From Candidatus Scybalocola fimicaballi (GTDB lineage: Bacteria; Bacteroidota; Bacteroidia; Bacteroidales; Paludibacteraceae), in NCBI GenBank assembly GCA_002317115.1, contig DCIP01000023.1:1-19384 (forward strand): a DNA stretch of 19,384 nucleotides, read 5' to 3'. Position numbers and translations under genes: made by a program. The notes below the pieces were generated by a model that saw nothing but the letters and a program-made list of their open reading frames with translations, did no database searches and was not told the DNA's origin. This document shows, one piece after another, positions 1 to 8,100 of the stretch (the first letter of the stretch is position 1; every line of letters begins with the position of its first letter).

Positions 1-224
1 TACATCTCAAAGTGTCGGGGAAGGATTTATTCTTCTCCAACTTGAAGGCATTGTTTGATAATATGGAGCTCTCTCCAAATGATGGATCTCTTGGTGTTCG
101 CTACAATTATCTGAGAAATTATAAGTTTTCAGACGGTGGCTATGAGAATGATCTTGTCATCATCGAGAAGCACGAGGTGATAAGCGAAGTCAAACGTGAT
201 TGGGTGAGATATAAGAGTAAATAA
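1..224 (+). CDS. 3' end of an unknown gene (partial at left edge)
   Basis: The reading frame is already open at the left edge (codons CAT CTC AAA precede the first GTG), so this is the last 74 or so codons of a longer gene and not a gene starting at the GTG at 12. The visible tail is charged and ends in a lysine/arginine-rich stretch (EVKRDWVRYKSK). I see no motif that identifies a family. It ends 6 nt before the ATG of the methylase gene, so the two are almost certainly in one operon, and the upstream part probably encodes another accessory protein of the restriction locus or its regulator. Confidence 0.6.
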   Translation, partial: HLKVSGKDLFFSNLKALFDNMELSPNDGSLGVRYNYLRNYKFSDGGYENDLVIIEKHEVISEVKRDWVRYKSK

Positions 225-230
225 ACAACT

Positions 231-2378
231 ATGGCAGAAAACACTACCGCTCAAGCTCAACGTGAGGAACTTCACAAGACTATCTGGAGTATTGCAGACT
301 CGTTAAGAGGTGCTATTGATGGATGGGAGTTTAAGTCGTATATCCTTTGCACTATTTTCTATAGATATATATCAGAGAATCTTTGCAACTACATCAATAA
401 ACTTCAGGAAGAGGCTGGTGTGGAAGGCTTCAATTACGCTGAGTTCTCTGATGATGAAGCTTCCGATGAAGCAATCAAGGATCAGATGGTGCAGGCTAAA
501 GGTTACTATATTCTGCCAAGCCAACTGTTTATCAACGTCGCCAATAATGCGACTAATGATGACAATCTGAATGAGACTCTAAGCAAGGTATTTACTGCTA
601 TAGAAGCGTCGGCTCAGGGAACACCTTCTGAGTTCGCCATTCGTGGACTGTTCTCCGACTTTGCTGTAAACAACTCCCAATTAGGCAATTCCGTCTCCAA
701 GAGAAATGACCTTATCGCAAAGGTGTTGGTCTCCATACGTGATCTTGACCTTGCGTCGGCTTTTGAGGAAAATAGCATTGATGCTTTTGGCGACGCGTAT
801 GAGTTCCTGATGAAGATGTATGCGAGCGGTGCGGGAAAGAGCGGCGGTGAGTTTTTTACCCCACAGGAGGTAAGTGAGATACTTGCAAGAATCGCAATGC
901 AGGGGCAGCCAAACGTGAAATCGGTCTATGATCCTGCGTGCGGATCTGGTTCGTTGCTGTTGAAAGTTGCCAAATTAGCCACAAACAAAGATAATCTTCA
1001 TTTCTATGGTCAGGAGATCAATCCTACCACATACAACTTGTGTAGAATCAATATGTTCTTGCACAACGTCAACTATGCGAATTTCCATATTGAACTTGAA
1101 GACACATTGACCAAGCCACAGCATTTAGGTGAGTTGTTTGACTGCATCGTCTCCAATCCGCCCTATTCCATTCCGTGGGAAGGCGACGCCAATGCCCTTT
1201 TGATCAATGACGATCGTTATGCTCCGGCTGGAGTGTTAGCACCAAAGACGAAGGCAGACCTTGCCTTCACCATGCACATGCTTTACCACTTGGCAGAGAC
1301 GGGAACAGCAGCCATAGTGGAGTTTCCAGGAGTGCTTTACCGTGGAGGAGCGGAAAAGCAGATCCGCAAATATCTTGTGGACAACAACTACGTCGACGCG
1401 ATTATACAGTTGCCAGCGAACCTATTCTTTGGCGTTGGTATTGCCACATGCATTATTGTCTTGAAGAAGAGCGCGAAGAAAGATAACAGCATTCTATTCC
1501 TCGACGCGAGCAATCTATTCAAGAAGGAGGGAAACAAGAACCGTATGATGCCAGAGCATCAGGATGCGGTGGCGAATGCCATTGGAGAGCGAAAGGATCA
1601 GGAATATTTCACGAAGTTGGTCTCATGCGACGACGTCGCCAATAACGACTATAACCTTTCCGTCTCATCGTATGTGGAGAATGAAGTCGTCAAAGAGGAG
1701 ATAGACATCGACGCAGTGAATGCCGAGATCAATGATCTGATGACGAAGACTGTGGCACTCAACGATGAGATTAATAAGATTATTGCTTCTCTTCAAAATC
1801 CGCCGACCATGAATAGAATCCAAGAATTGATAAAGGAACTTTGCCCTAATGGTGTGGAATGTAAGAAGTTGGGAGATTTATGTAAAATATCTACAGGCAA
1901 AGGTATAACAAAAAAGGATGAAGTTGAAGGAGGAGAATATCCTATTATTAGCGGAGGAATAAATCCTATGGGATTCTTTCATTCATGTAATAGAAAGGCA
2001 AATACAATAACAGTATCAAGAGTAGGTGCTAATGCTGGATTTGTAAACTTCATAAAAAGAGATTTTTATCTCAATGACAAATGCTTTTCTGTAGTACCGT
2101 CGGATACTACTGCCGATATGATTAATGTGATTTTCTTGTATTATTTTCTTAAATACAGAGAATCTATTATATCTGAATTGCAAAGCGAAGGAGGCGTTCC
2201 AACTATAAATACACAAAAATTATCATCTATTGAAATCCCCGTTCCACCACTACCCGTCCAAACCGAGATAGTCCGCATATTGGACAAGTTTGTGGAGCAG
2301 CAGGAGCAGTTGGAGAAACTCATTGAGCTCAGAACGAAGCAGTATGAGCATTATAGGGATGAGATGTTGAAGTTTTGA
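231..2378 (+). CDS. hsdM: Type I restriction-modification methylase-specificity fusion (HsdM with one HsdS half-subunit)
   Basis: A 715-aa protein predicted to methylate adenine (N6) in a DNA target and to select that target itself. Residues 1-526 are a complete HsdM: an N-terminal helical domain, SAM-binding motif I DPACGSGS at 234-241 and catalytic motif IV NPPYS at 309-313. At residue 527 a sequence that normally starts a separate HsdS (MNRIQELIKELCPNGVE) follows in frame, giving one target-recognition domain (about 545-665) and one C-terminal helix starting after IPVPPLPVQTEIVRILDKF. Normal HsdS has two TRDs and two helices, so this is a half-S. Such halves usually act as dimers and would then read a palindromic bipartite site (family knowledge and inference). 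The TRD segment, about 1860-2235, is clearly more AT-rich than the sequence on either side, consistent with TRD exchange. The gene ends 3 nt before the nuclease gene. Confidence 0.93.
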   Translation: MAENTTAQAQREELHKTIWSIADSLRGAIDGWEFKSYILCTIFYRYISENLCNYINKLQEEAGVEGFNYAEFSDDEASDEAIKDQMVQAKGYYILPSQLFINVANNATNDDNLNETLSKVFTAIEASAQGTPSEFAIRGLFSDFAVNNSQLGNSVSKRNDLIAKVLVSIRDLDLASAFEENSIDAFGDAYEFLMKMYASGAGKSGGEFFTPQEVSEILARIAMQGQPNVKSVYDPACGSGSLLLKVAKLATNKDNLHFYGQEINPTTYNLCRINMFLHNVNYANFHIELEDTLTKPQHLGELFDCIVSNPPYSIPWEGDANALLINDDRYAPAGVLAPKTKADLAFTMHMLYHLAETGTAAIVEFPGVLYRGGAEKQIRKYLVDNNYVDAIIQLPANLFFGVGIATCIIVLKKSAKKDNSILFLDASNLFKKEGNKNRMMPEHQDAVANAIGERKDQEYFTKLVSCDDVANNDYNLSVSSYVENEVVKEEIDIDAVNAEINDLMTKTVALNDEINKIIASLQNPPTMNRIQELIKELCPNGVECKKLGDLCKISTGKGITKKDEVEGGEYPIISGGINPMGFFHSCNRKANTITVSRVGANAGFVNFIKRDFYLNDKCFSVVPSDTTADMINVIFLYYFLKYRESIISELQSEGGVPTINTQKLSSIEIPVPPLPVQTEIVRILDKFVEQQEQLEKLIELRTKQYEHYRDEMLKF

Positions 2379-2381
2379 AAG

Positions 2382-3185
2382 ATGAAGATTATGACAGAAG
2401 AAGAACTAATAAAGAAATTTAATGATTGTTTGTCTCCAATGAGAGGAGAAGAATTCAATGTGTTTCATTGGATTCGTTTGCGTTGGGATGAAGTTGATCA
2501 TTCTGGGTTAATAAAATCATTATTAAACAGTAAAGGCATACATAATTTTGAGGATAAATTCCTAACTCTATTCATAAATGAATTGGAAAAAGTAAAGCCT
2601 GAATCTATCCGCAATTTGAATTTTCTAACGAAAGACTCATCTGCTGATACAGAGCAGTATGCCCCTTTGACTTCCGAAAAAGAAAAAAAGCCAAAGAATG
2701 GAAGAATAGACATTTATGTCAAATCTAAGGATCAAAAGAAAGCTATAATAATTGAAAATAAACTTCTTGCAAAAGATCAAAAAGAACAACTAAAACGATA
2801 TGATAGTTGGGCGAGAACAACTTTAGGAGATGGAAATTATGTTATTGTTTATCTTACTTTGAATGGAAGAGAAGCATCTAAGAATAGTAGTGAAGGTGTT
2901 GAATACATACAAATCAGTTATAATGAAACAATTATAAATTGGTTAAAAGCATGTATTGCCAAAATAGATGAAGAAGGGAAAGATGAATCATATATGCGAT
3001 TGAGAATAGGAATCAAGCAATATAAAGAATATCTTGAACGAAGAGTCTTGAAAGAATTTGAATTGACAACTACAATTAAGGAAAATATGGATCTTGTAAA
3101 ATCCATTTTAGAGAAAGAAGATCTTTTTCCAGACAAAGATACAATTGCACAATTGTATGATAAGGTTAATAAATCCCCTAAGTAA
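2382..3185 (+). CDS. PD-(D/E)XK nuclease family protein (PDDEXK_4-like), possibly shortened at the C-terminus
   Basis: A 267-aa protein with the nuclease-fold signature: GRIDIYV (D110), then a beta strand IIIENK (E125, K127), then the helix DQKEQLKRY that carries the Q-x2-QL-x2-Y pattern typical of the PDDEXK_4 group. The strand VIVYLTLNGREAS follows as in that family. These residues bind the metal and cut DNA in active members, and all are present. Members are usually nearer 350 aa. This one stops 5 nt before a 42-bp copy of the start of hsdR, so its tail may have been lost or replaced by the recombination that made that copy. It starts 3 nt after hsdM-S, ATG at 2382 (an in-frame ATG at 2391 is an alternative), and its base composition is much more AT-rich than hsdM or hsdR. 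Likely an accessory defence nuclease carried as cargo. Confidence 0.8.
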   Translation: MKIMTEEELIKKFNDCLSPMRGEEFNVFHWIRLRWDEVDHSGLIKSLLNSKGIHNFEDKFLTLFINELEKVKPESIRNLNFLTKDSSADTEQYAPLTSEKEKKPKNGRIDIYVKSKDQKKAIIIENKLLAKDQKEQLKRYDSWARTTLGDGNYVIVYLTLNGREASKNSSEGVEYIQISYNETIINWLKACIAKIDEEGKDESYMRLRIGIKQYKEYLERRVLKEFELTTTIKENMDLVKSILEKEDLFPDKDTIAQLYDKVNKSPK

Positions 3186-3190
3186 AATCT

Positions 3191-3257
3191 GCCTATGTGT
3201 ACCCAATATAATATCATAGCGGAGTTGGAAAAACGCCAACGGCGAGGCAAAAATTAG
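3191..3257 (+). pseudogene. Duplicated 5' end of hsdR (remnant)
   Basis: Bases 3191-3232 are identical over 42 nt to 5115-5156, which covers the last bases before the hsdR start codon and its first 12 or so codons. The copy still has the ATG (3195) and reads MCTQYNIIAELE before diverging and stopping at TAG 3255-3257 after 20 codons. It is therefore a scar of a former hsdR position and not a functional gene. It marks the right end of the nuclease cassette. Confidence 0.85.
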
Positions 3258-3258
3258 T

Positions 3259-3276
3259 GTAGGGTGTAAACCCTAC
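3259..3276. repeat. Small perfect hairpin between the hsdR and hsdS remnants
   Basis: GTAGGGT-GTAA-ACCCTAC is a perfect 7-bp stem with a 4-nt loop. It lies between the duplicated hsdR head and the duplicated hsdS tail. There is no following T-run, so it is not an obvious intrinsic terminator. Confidence 0.6.
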
Positions 3277-3278
3277 GT

Positions 3279-3300
3279 GAGATGTTGAGGTTTTGAAAGA
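3279..3300 (+). pseudogene. Duplicated 3' end of hsdS (remnant)
   Basis: These 22 bases match the last codons and stop of hsdM-S plus the first following bases (2361-2382) at 21 of 22 positions. In frame they read REMLRF-stop, where the intact gene reads DEMLKF-stop. Together with the hsdR-head copy just upstream this shows that a second hsdS-end/hsdR-start junction once existed here. Confidence 0.7.
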
Positions 3301-3328
3301 TAATGGTAAGACGTTATTGAAAAATCAT

Positions 3329-3336
3329 TATTTTTG
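3329..3336 (+). promoter_or_regulatory. Bacteroidales -7 promoter element for the ATPase-TOPRIM pair
   Basis: TATTTTTG fits the Bacteroidales consensus TAnnTTTG and lies 25 nt before the ATPase start codon. I found no TTG at the usual upstream distance, so this may be weak or activator-dependent. It would give the cassette its own transcription. Confidence 0.45.
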
Positions 3337-3361
3337 TAGTTGAAATATATATAGTTCGTTT

Positions 3362-4444
3362 ATGGCATTATACAAAGACATAACAATAAAGAATTTTCGC
3401 GGTATTAGCGAGTTGAAATTGGAAAACCTAAATTCGGTCAACGTCTTTTTGGGTAAAAATAATTTCGGAAAAACAACGATTCTTGAATCTGTTTTTCTCC
3501 TTTCTGGTATGTCTAATGCAAGTCTTCCCAGCAGAGTTAATTGTTTTCGTGATCCCACGCAATCAGTTAATCCTTTAGGTCAGATTGACTATATTTTCCA
3601 TAATGTCCAGTTGCACAACAAGCCTACTTTTACTGGTGCCCTTACTGACGGAGAATATCGTTCTATGTATATATCTTTAAGCAATAGTAAGACAATACAA
3701 GGACCAATAGTAAGGAATGGCATGATAATGTCTTCTGAACAAAGAGTTAATGCTATTTGTATGTCTATCAATGGCGAATACGGGAAAAAAAGTGCAAATG
3801 GCAAAATAGAAAATAAAAGATCTTTCAAATGTGATTTCTGCACTTACGAAAATGGTCAGTATAGTCAGGATAATGTTCAGGGATACCAGGAAGTTATTTC
3901 TGCACAATATATAGCTTCAGACACAAGTGCTTTTCAAATAACTGATGAATTATCTTCCTTGATTAGAGCAAACAAGAAAGACGAAGTATTAGAATTAATC
4001 CGTTTGTTCGATCAAAGAATTACAAATATTGAGGTGTTGCCGGATTCCACTTATGTTAGTTTTGAGGGGGTAGACAAGCTTATCCCAATCAGTATGTGTG
4101 GTGATGGACTAAAGAAGTTCTTGTATATAATAACTTGTGTCGCAGGGAAAAAAAATAAGGTTCTTCTCATCGATGAAATCGACAATGGAATTCATTTCTC
4201 TGTATATCCTCTTTTGTGGAAAAGTATCATTCGTTTAGCAAAATCGAATGAAATTCAGCTAATGATAACAACACATAGTAAAGAGGTGCTTCAAGAATTG
4301 GCAAAATCTATCAATCCGGAGAATGAGAATGATGTATGTGTCTATACCATAACAAAAAATAAAGATGATGTTATGCGTAGTTATCGTTACGACGGAAAAA
4401 ATATAAAAACAGCTATTGATAATCAACTTGAATTAAGAGATTGA
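3362..4444 (+). CDS. AAA/ABC-type ATPase of an OLD/PARIS-like two-gene defence system
   Basis: A 360-aa SMC/OLD-type ATPase. The start IKNFRGISEL-x-L is the typical opening of AAA_15/AAA_21 ATPases. Walker A is GKNNFGKTT (31-39), Walker B is KVLLIDEID with D271/E272 in an ABC-like layout, and the switch histidine is H305 in MITTHSKE. The central part, about 90-230, is the variable insertion seen in these proteins. It has no fused TOPRIM domain. That is supplied by the next gene, which starts 1 nt after this stop. An ATPase followed by a TOPRIM protein is the layout of PARIS (AriA-AriB) and other split OLD systems, where the ATPase senses infection and controls a toxic nuclease (established for those families, inferred here). 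The cassette has its own -7 element and terminator and sits between an hsdS-tail copy and hsdR. Confidence 0.85.
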   Translation: MALYKDITIKNFRGISELKLENLNSVNVFLGKNNFGKTTILESVFLLSGMSNASLPSRVNCFRDPTQSVNPLGQIDYIFHNVQLHNKPTFTGALTDGEYRSMYISLSNSKTIQGPIVRNGMIMSSEQRVNAICMSINGEYGKKSANGKIENKRSFKCDFCTYENGQYSQDNVQGYQEVISAQYIASDTSAFQITDELSSLIRANKKDEVLELIRLFDQRITNIEVLPDSTYVSFEGVDKLIPISMCGDGLKKFLYIITCVAGKKNKVLLIDEIDNGIHFSVYPLLWKSIIRLAKSNEIQLMITTHSKEVLQELAKSINPENENDVCVYTITKNKDDVMRSYRYDGKNIKTAIDNQLELRD

Positions 4445-4445
4445 T

Positions 4446-5048
4446 ATGACAAACTATTTAGTGCTTGTCGAAGGCGTTGCTGATGAGGTGTTTATGAATG
4501 CTTACATCAAAAAATTAGGATTAGACGGTGTTGTCTCGATTAAACCGTGTAATGGTTATACCAACATTAAGGAACAGGCATTTATAAATGTACTCCAAAA
4601 AAACACGGACGATGGAGGACGTAATCTTATCGTTTTTGACGCTGATGATGATTGTCAGTCACGTCGACAAGAATTGATGATGATAAAGAATGAAAAAAAT
4701 GTTGATTTCGACCTTTTCCTTTTCCCTAACGATGCTGATCAAGGAGCATTGGAGAATCTACTTGAAAGAATCATAAACCCGGTCAACCAATGTGTTATGG
4801 ATTGCTGGAGTAATTATGAAAATGAATTAAACAAATGTTCCATTCCGTGGAAGAATCCGCATACTCCGACAACTCCTGCATATAAGACTAGAATATATGC
4901 CTATTTGGAGGCATTGACTGGAACAACAAAGGAAGAGAAGAAACGAATCAAAGAAAAGGAACGAGATTATTTAGATTCTAATCTTTGGAATTTAGATTCT
5001 GATTATCTAAATCCTCTCAAAGACTTTCTCTTGAACCATATAAAATAA
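4446..5048 (+). CDS. TOPRIM-fold protein, likely nuclease/toxin partner of the ATPase (DUF3226/DUF4435-like)
   Basis: A 200-aa protein with the two metal-binding elements of a TOPRIM domain: the strand LVLVEGVADEVF near the N-terminus (catalytic-type E9) and LIVFDADDD (D65, D67). The region FLFPNDADQGALENLLE resembles the segment after the DxD in DUF3226-type TOPRIM proteins. The rest is helical and charged, with no membrane segment. It is translationally tied to the ATPase (1-nt gap) and followed by a strong terminator. In PARIS and related systems the TOPRIM subunit is the effector that cleaves nucleic acid, such as tRNA, when released by the ATPase. The same role here is inference. The exact Pfam family is uncertain. 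Confidence 0.78.
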   Translation: MTNYLVLVEGVADEVFMNAYIKKLGLDGVVSIKPCNGYTNIKEQAFINVLQKNTDDGGRNLIVFDADDDCQSRRQELMMIKNEKNVDFDLFLFPNDADQGALENLLERIINPVNQCVMDCWSNYENELNKCSIPWKNPHTPTTPAYKTRIYAYLEALTGTTKEEKKRIKEKERDYLDSNLWNLDSDYLNPLKDFLLNHIK

Positions 5049-5049
5049 T

Positions 5050-5074
5050 AAAAGATTCAATCTGCCAATCTTTT
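5050..5074 (+). repeat. Inverted repeat just after the TOPRIM gene
   Basis: AAAAGATT and AATCTTTT form a perfect 8-bp stem around a 9-nt loop, starting 2 nt after the TOPRIM stop codon. It is directly followed by the intrinsic terminator, so the two hairpins act as a tandem 3'-end structure. Confidence 0.55.
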
Positions 5075-5078
5075 ATTT

Positions 5079-5107
5079 CTGCTACAAATGTAGCAGTTTT
5101 GTTTTTT
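5079..5107 (+). terminator. Strong intrinsic terminator between the TOPRIM gene and hsdR
   Basis: CTGCTAC-AAAT-GTAGCAG is a perfect 7-bp stem with a 4-nt loop, directly followed by TTTTGTTTTTT. It ends 11 nt before the hsdR start codon, leaving no room for a normal promoter in between. Transcription reaching hsdR from the left must therefore pass through it. Confidence 0.85.
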
Positions 5108-5118
5108 ATATTAAGCCT

Positions 5119-8100
5119 ATGTGTACCCAATATAATATCATAGCGGAGTTGGAAAACTCCACCGTCGTTGCCAAATATGAGAGCCAAGGTCATTCTCACA
5201 CTGGGTATCAGAGTGAGAGTGAGTTGGAAAAGGCTTTTATTGCCCAACTTCAACAACAAGGCTATGAGTATAAGGACAAACTCAACAACGAGAAGGCGTT
5301 GGTGGAGAATCTTCGCGACTGTCTGCAAAGGCTTAATGGTATTACTTTGTCGGACAAGGAGTGGAAGTCGTTGCTTGACCAGATTGCCGATCCAATCAAG
5401 CAGATTCAGGACAAGACTGAGATTATACAGCGTAATGAGATCCTGAATATCACTCTTGACAATGGCGAAACGAAGAATATCCGTTTGATTGACAAGAAGA
5501 GCATCCATAACAACATTCTTCAAGTGATCAATCAGTATGTGCCGGAAGGAGACACTAAGAAGAACCGCTATGACGTGACTGTGTTGGTGAATGGTTTGCC
5601 ATTGGTGCATATAGAGTTGAAGCGACGTGGGGTAAGCATAAAAGAGGCGTTTAATCAGATCAACCGTTATCAGAATGATTCCTTTGGAAATGGGAAGGGA
5701 TTGTTTGATTACGTCCAAATTTTTGTGATCAGTAACGGAACAGACACAAAATACTATAGCAATACAACTCGCTTCGCCCATGTGGAGGAGCAGAAGAAAC
5801 AACAGATTCATAAGAAAAAGAGTGATGCCAATAGTTTTGAGTTCACTTCCTACTGGAGCGACCAGGAGTGCAGAAATCTTCCTGATTTAGAGGATTTCAC
5901 CCGCACATTCTTTGCTAAGCATACCATCCTGAATATCCTTACCAAATATTGCGTCTTCAATGCGGACAAGCAATTATTGGTGATGCGACCTTATCAGATT
6001 GCTGCGACGGAGAAGATACTCCAGCGTATGAATGTGGCAATGCTCAACAAGTTGCAAGGATCAGTTAAGGCAGGAGGATACATCTGGCATACAACAGGCA
6101 GCGGAAAGACCTTGACTTCTTTCAAGACGGCTCAGTTGGCAAGTAAGATGGCAGGTGTGGAGAAGGTCATTTTCGTCGTCGACAGAAAGGATCTCGACTA
6201 CCAGACCATGAAGGAGTACGACAACTTTGAGAAGGATTGCGCTAACGGTAACAGCAACTATAAGATTCTTCAGAAACAGTTGAATGATCCTAACTGCAAT
6301 ATCATCATCACTACGATTCAGAAACTAAGCATTCTGCTCAATAAGAAAGAGGAGAACGTGGATGTGCTTGACAAAAACGTCGTTTTGATCTTTGATGAGT
6401 GCCATCGCAGCCAGTTTGGAGATATGCGACGTGTGATAGACAAGCGTTTCAAGAAATATATGATCTTCGGTTTCACAGGCACACCAATCTTCACGAAGAA
6501 CGCAGGAAGCACCTTAACGACAACCGAACAGGCTTTTGGAGACAAACTTCATACCTACACCATCATCAATGCCATCAACGACAAGAACGTGCTTCGTTTC
6601 CGTGTGGACTACGAGCGTACGATGCGTATGAAGGACAACGTCGACAGCAAAGATGTCTGGGGCATTGATACCGAAGAAGCACTTCATTCACCAAAGCGAA
6701 TAAGCGTAATCACAAGATATATCCTCGATCACTTTGCTCAAAAGACAAAGCAAGGCTCCGATCTCTACAACTACAGTGTCACTGCCAATGTGGAGGAGAT
6801 GAGTCAGGCAAAAGGCAAGAACAACGTAAAAGAGCAGCGTGAGCGTAAGTCGACGAGAGGATTCAATTCCATCTTTGCGGTAGACTCTGTGCCGATGGCG
6901 ATAGCCTACTATAAAGAGTTTAAGAAGCAGATGGCAGAGACAGGCAAACACTTGAAGATTGCCACTATCTACACCTTTGCCGCCAATCCAGAAGACGATG
7001 AAAACGGCATTATTGAGGATGAGAATCCTGAAAGTGCGTCGATGCTCGACAAGAACAGCAGAGACGCTTTGGAATCCGCTATCCAGGACTATAATGCCGA
7101 CTGGGGAACAAGCTACAGCACTGACGGAGATAAGTTCCAAAACTACTACAAGGATGTGTCGCTTCGCATGAAGAACAAACAGATTGATATCCTTATTGTA
7201 GTGGGAATGTTCCTTACTGGATTCGACGCCAAGACACTGAATACTCTTTGGGTTGACAAGAACCTAAAGATGCACGGTCTGCTCCAGGCATTCAGCCGAA
7301 CAAACCGAATCCTGAACGCAGTCAAGGATTGTGGAAATATCGTCTGCTTCCGTAATTTGGAGCAAGAGACAAACGACGCATTGTCATTGTTTGGCGACAA
7401 GGATGCAGGAGGAATTGTGTTGCTTCGTCCATTCAACGACTACTATTATGGTTACGACGACGATAAAGGCAAGCACCACAATGGCTATAAGGAAGAGGTG
7501 GATGCACTATTGAAGGAATTCCCGACGGATTTGCTATTTGGTGGAGGAATCATCACCGAAGAGCAGAAAGCAACGTTTGTAAAACTGTTCGGCAGAATCC
7601 TACGTTTCCAGAACCTGCTGTCGGCATTTGATGAGTTTGATGAAGCGAAGAAGATCATCAAAGACGGTGAGATGCAGGACTACACCAGCAAGTACATCGA
7701 TTTCCACGATGAAATTGTAAAGAATAAAGAGCATCACACAGCAGAACATATTGAAGACGATTTGATCTTCGAGATGGAGTTGGTGAAGCAGATAGAGATC
7801 AATATCACCTATATCCTACGTTTGGTGCAGGAGTATCGCGACAACAATTGTAAAGATAAGGAGATTGTTGTCAAGATAATGAAAGCCATTGCGTCGAGCC
7901 CAGACATGCGAGACAAAAAGGAACTGATCGAGGCATTCATTGAAAAGATGACACCATCAGAAGGATCATTTATAGATAATAATTGGCAGAGCTATGAGCA
8001 CGGCATTGATATGCCACACGTCGCAGAACCACAGTTCGAGTATGGAAAGCCAAAAGATATTCCGACGATGTGGGAACGCTTCGTCCGTAGAGAAAGAGAA

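Noticed and set aside
12..224. Complete 70-aa gene starting with GTG at 12
   Set aside because: The frame is open to the left edge, so this is the end of a longer gene.
3195..3257. 20-codon frame MCTQYNIIAELE... as a small gene or leader peptide
   Set aside because: Identical to the start of hsdR and cut off by divergence, so better explained as a duplicated remnant.
5017..5811. 264-codon open frame on the minus strand
   Set aside because: It is antisense to the N-terminal part of hsdR, runs through the terminator hairpin, and its translation is a leucine/isoleucine-rich product without family features. hsdR has all expected motifs.
6688..7140. 150-codon open frame on the minus strand
   Set aside because: Complement of the hsdR motor domain; no recognisable motif and no promoter.
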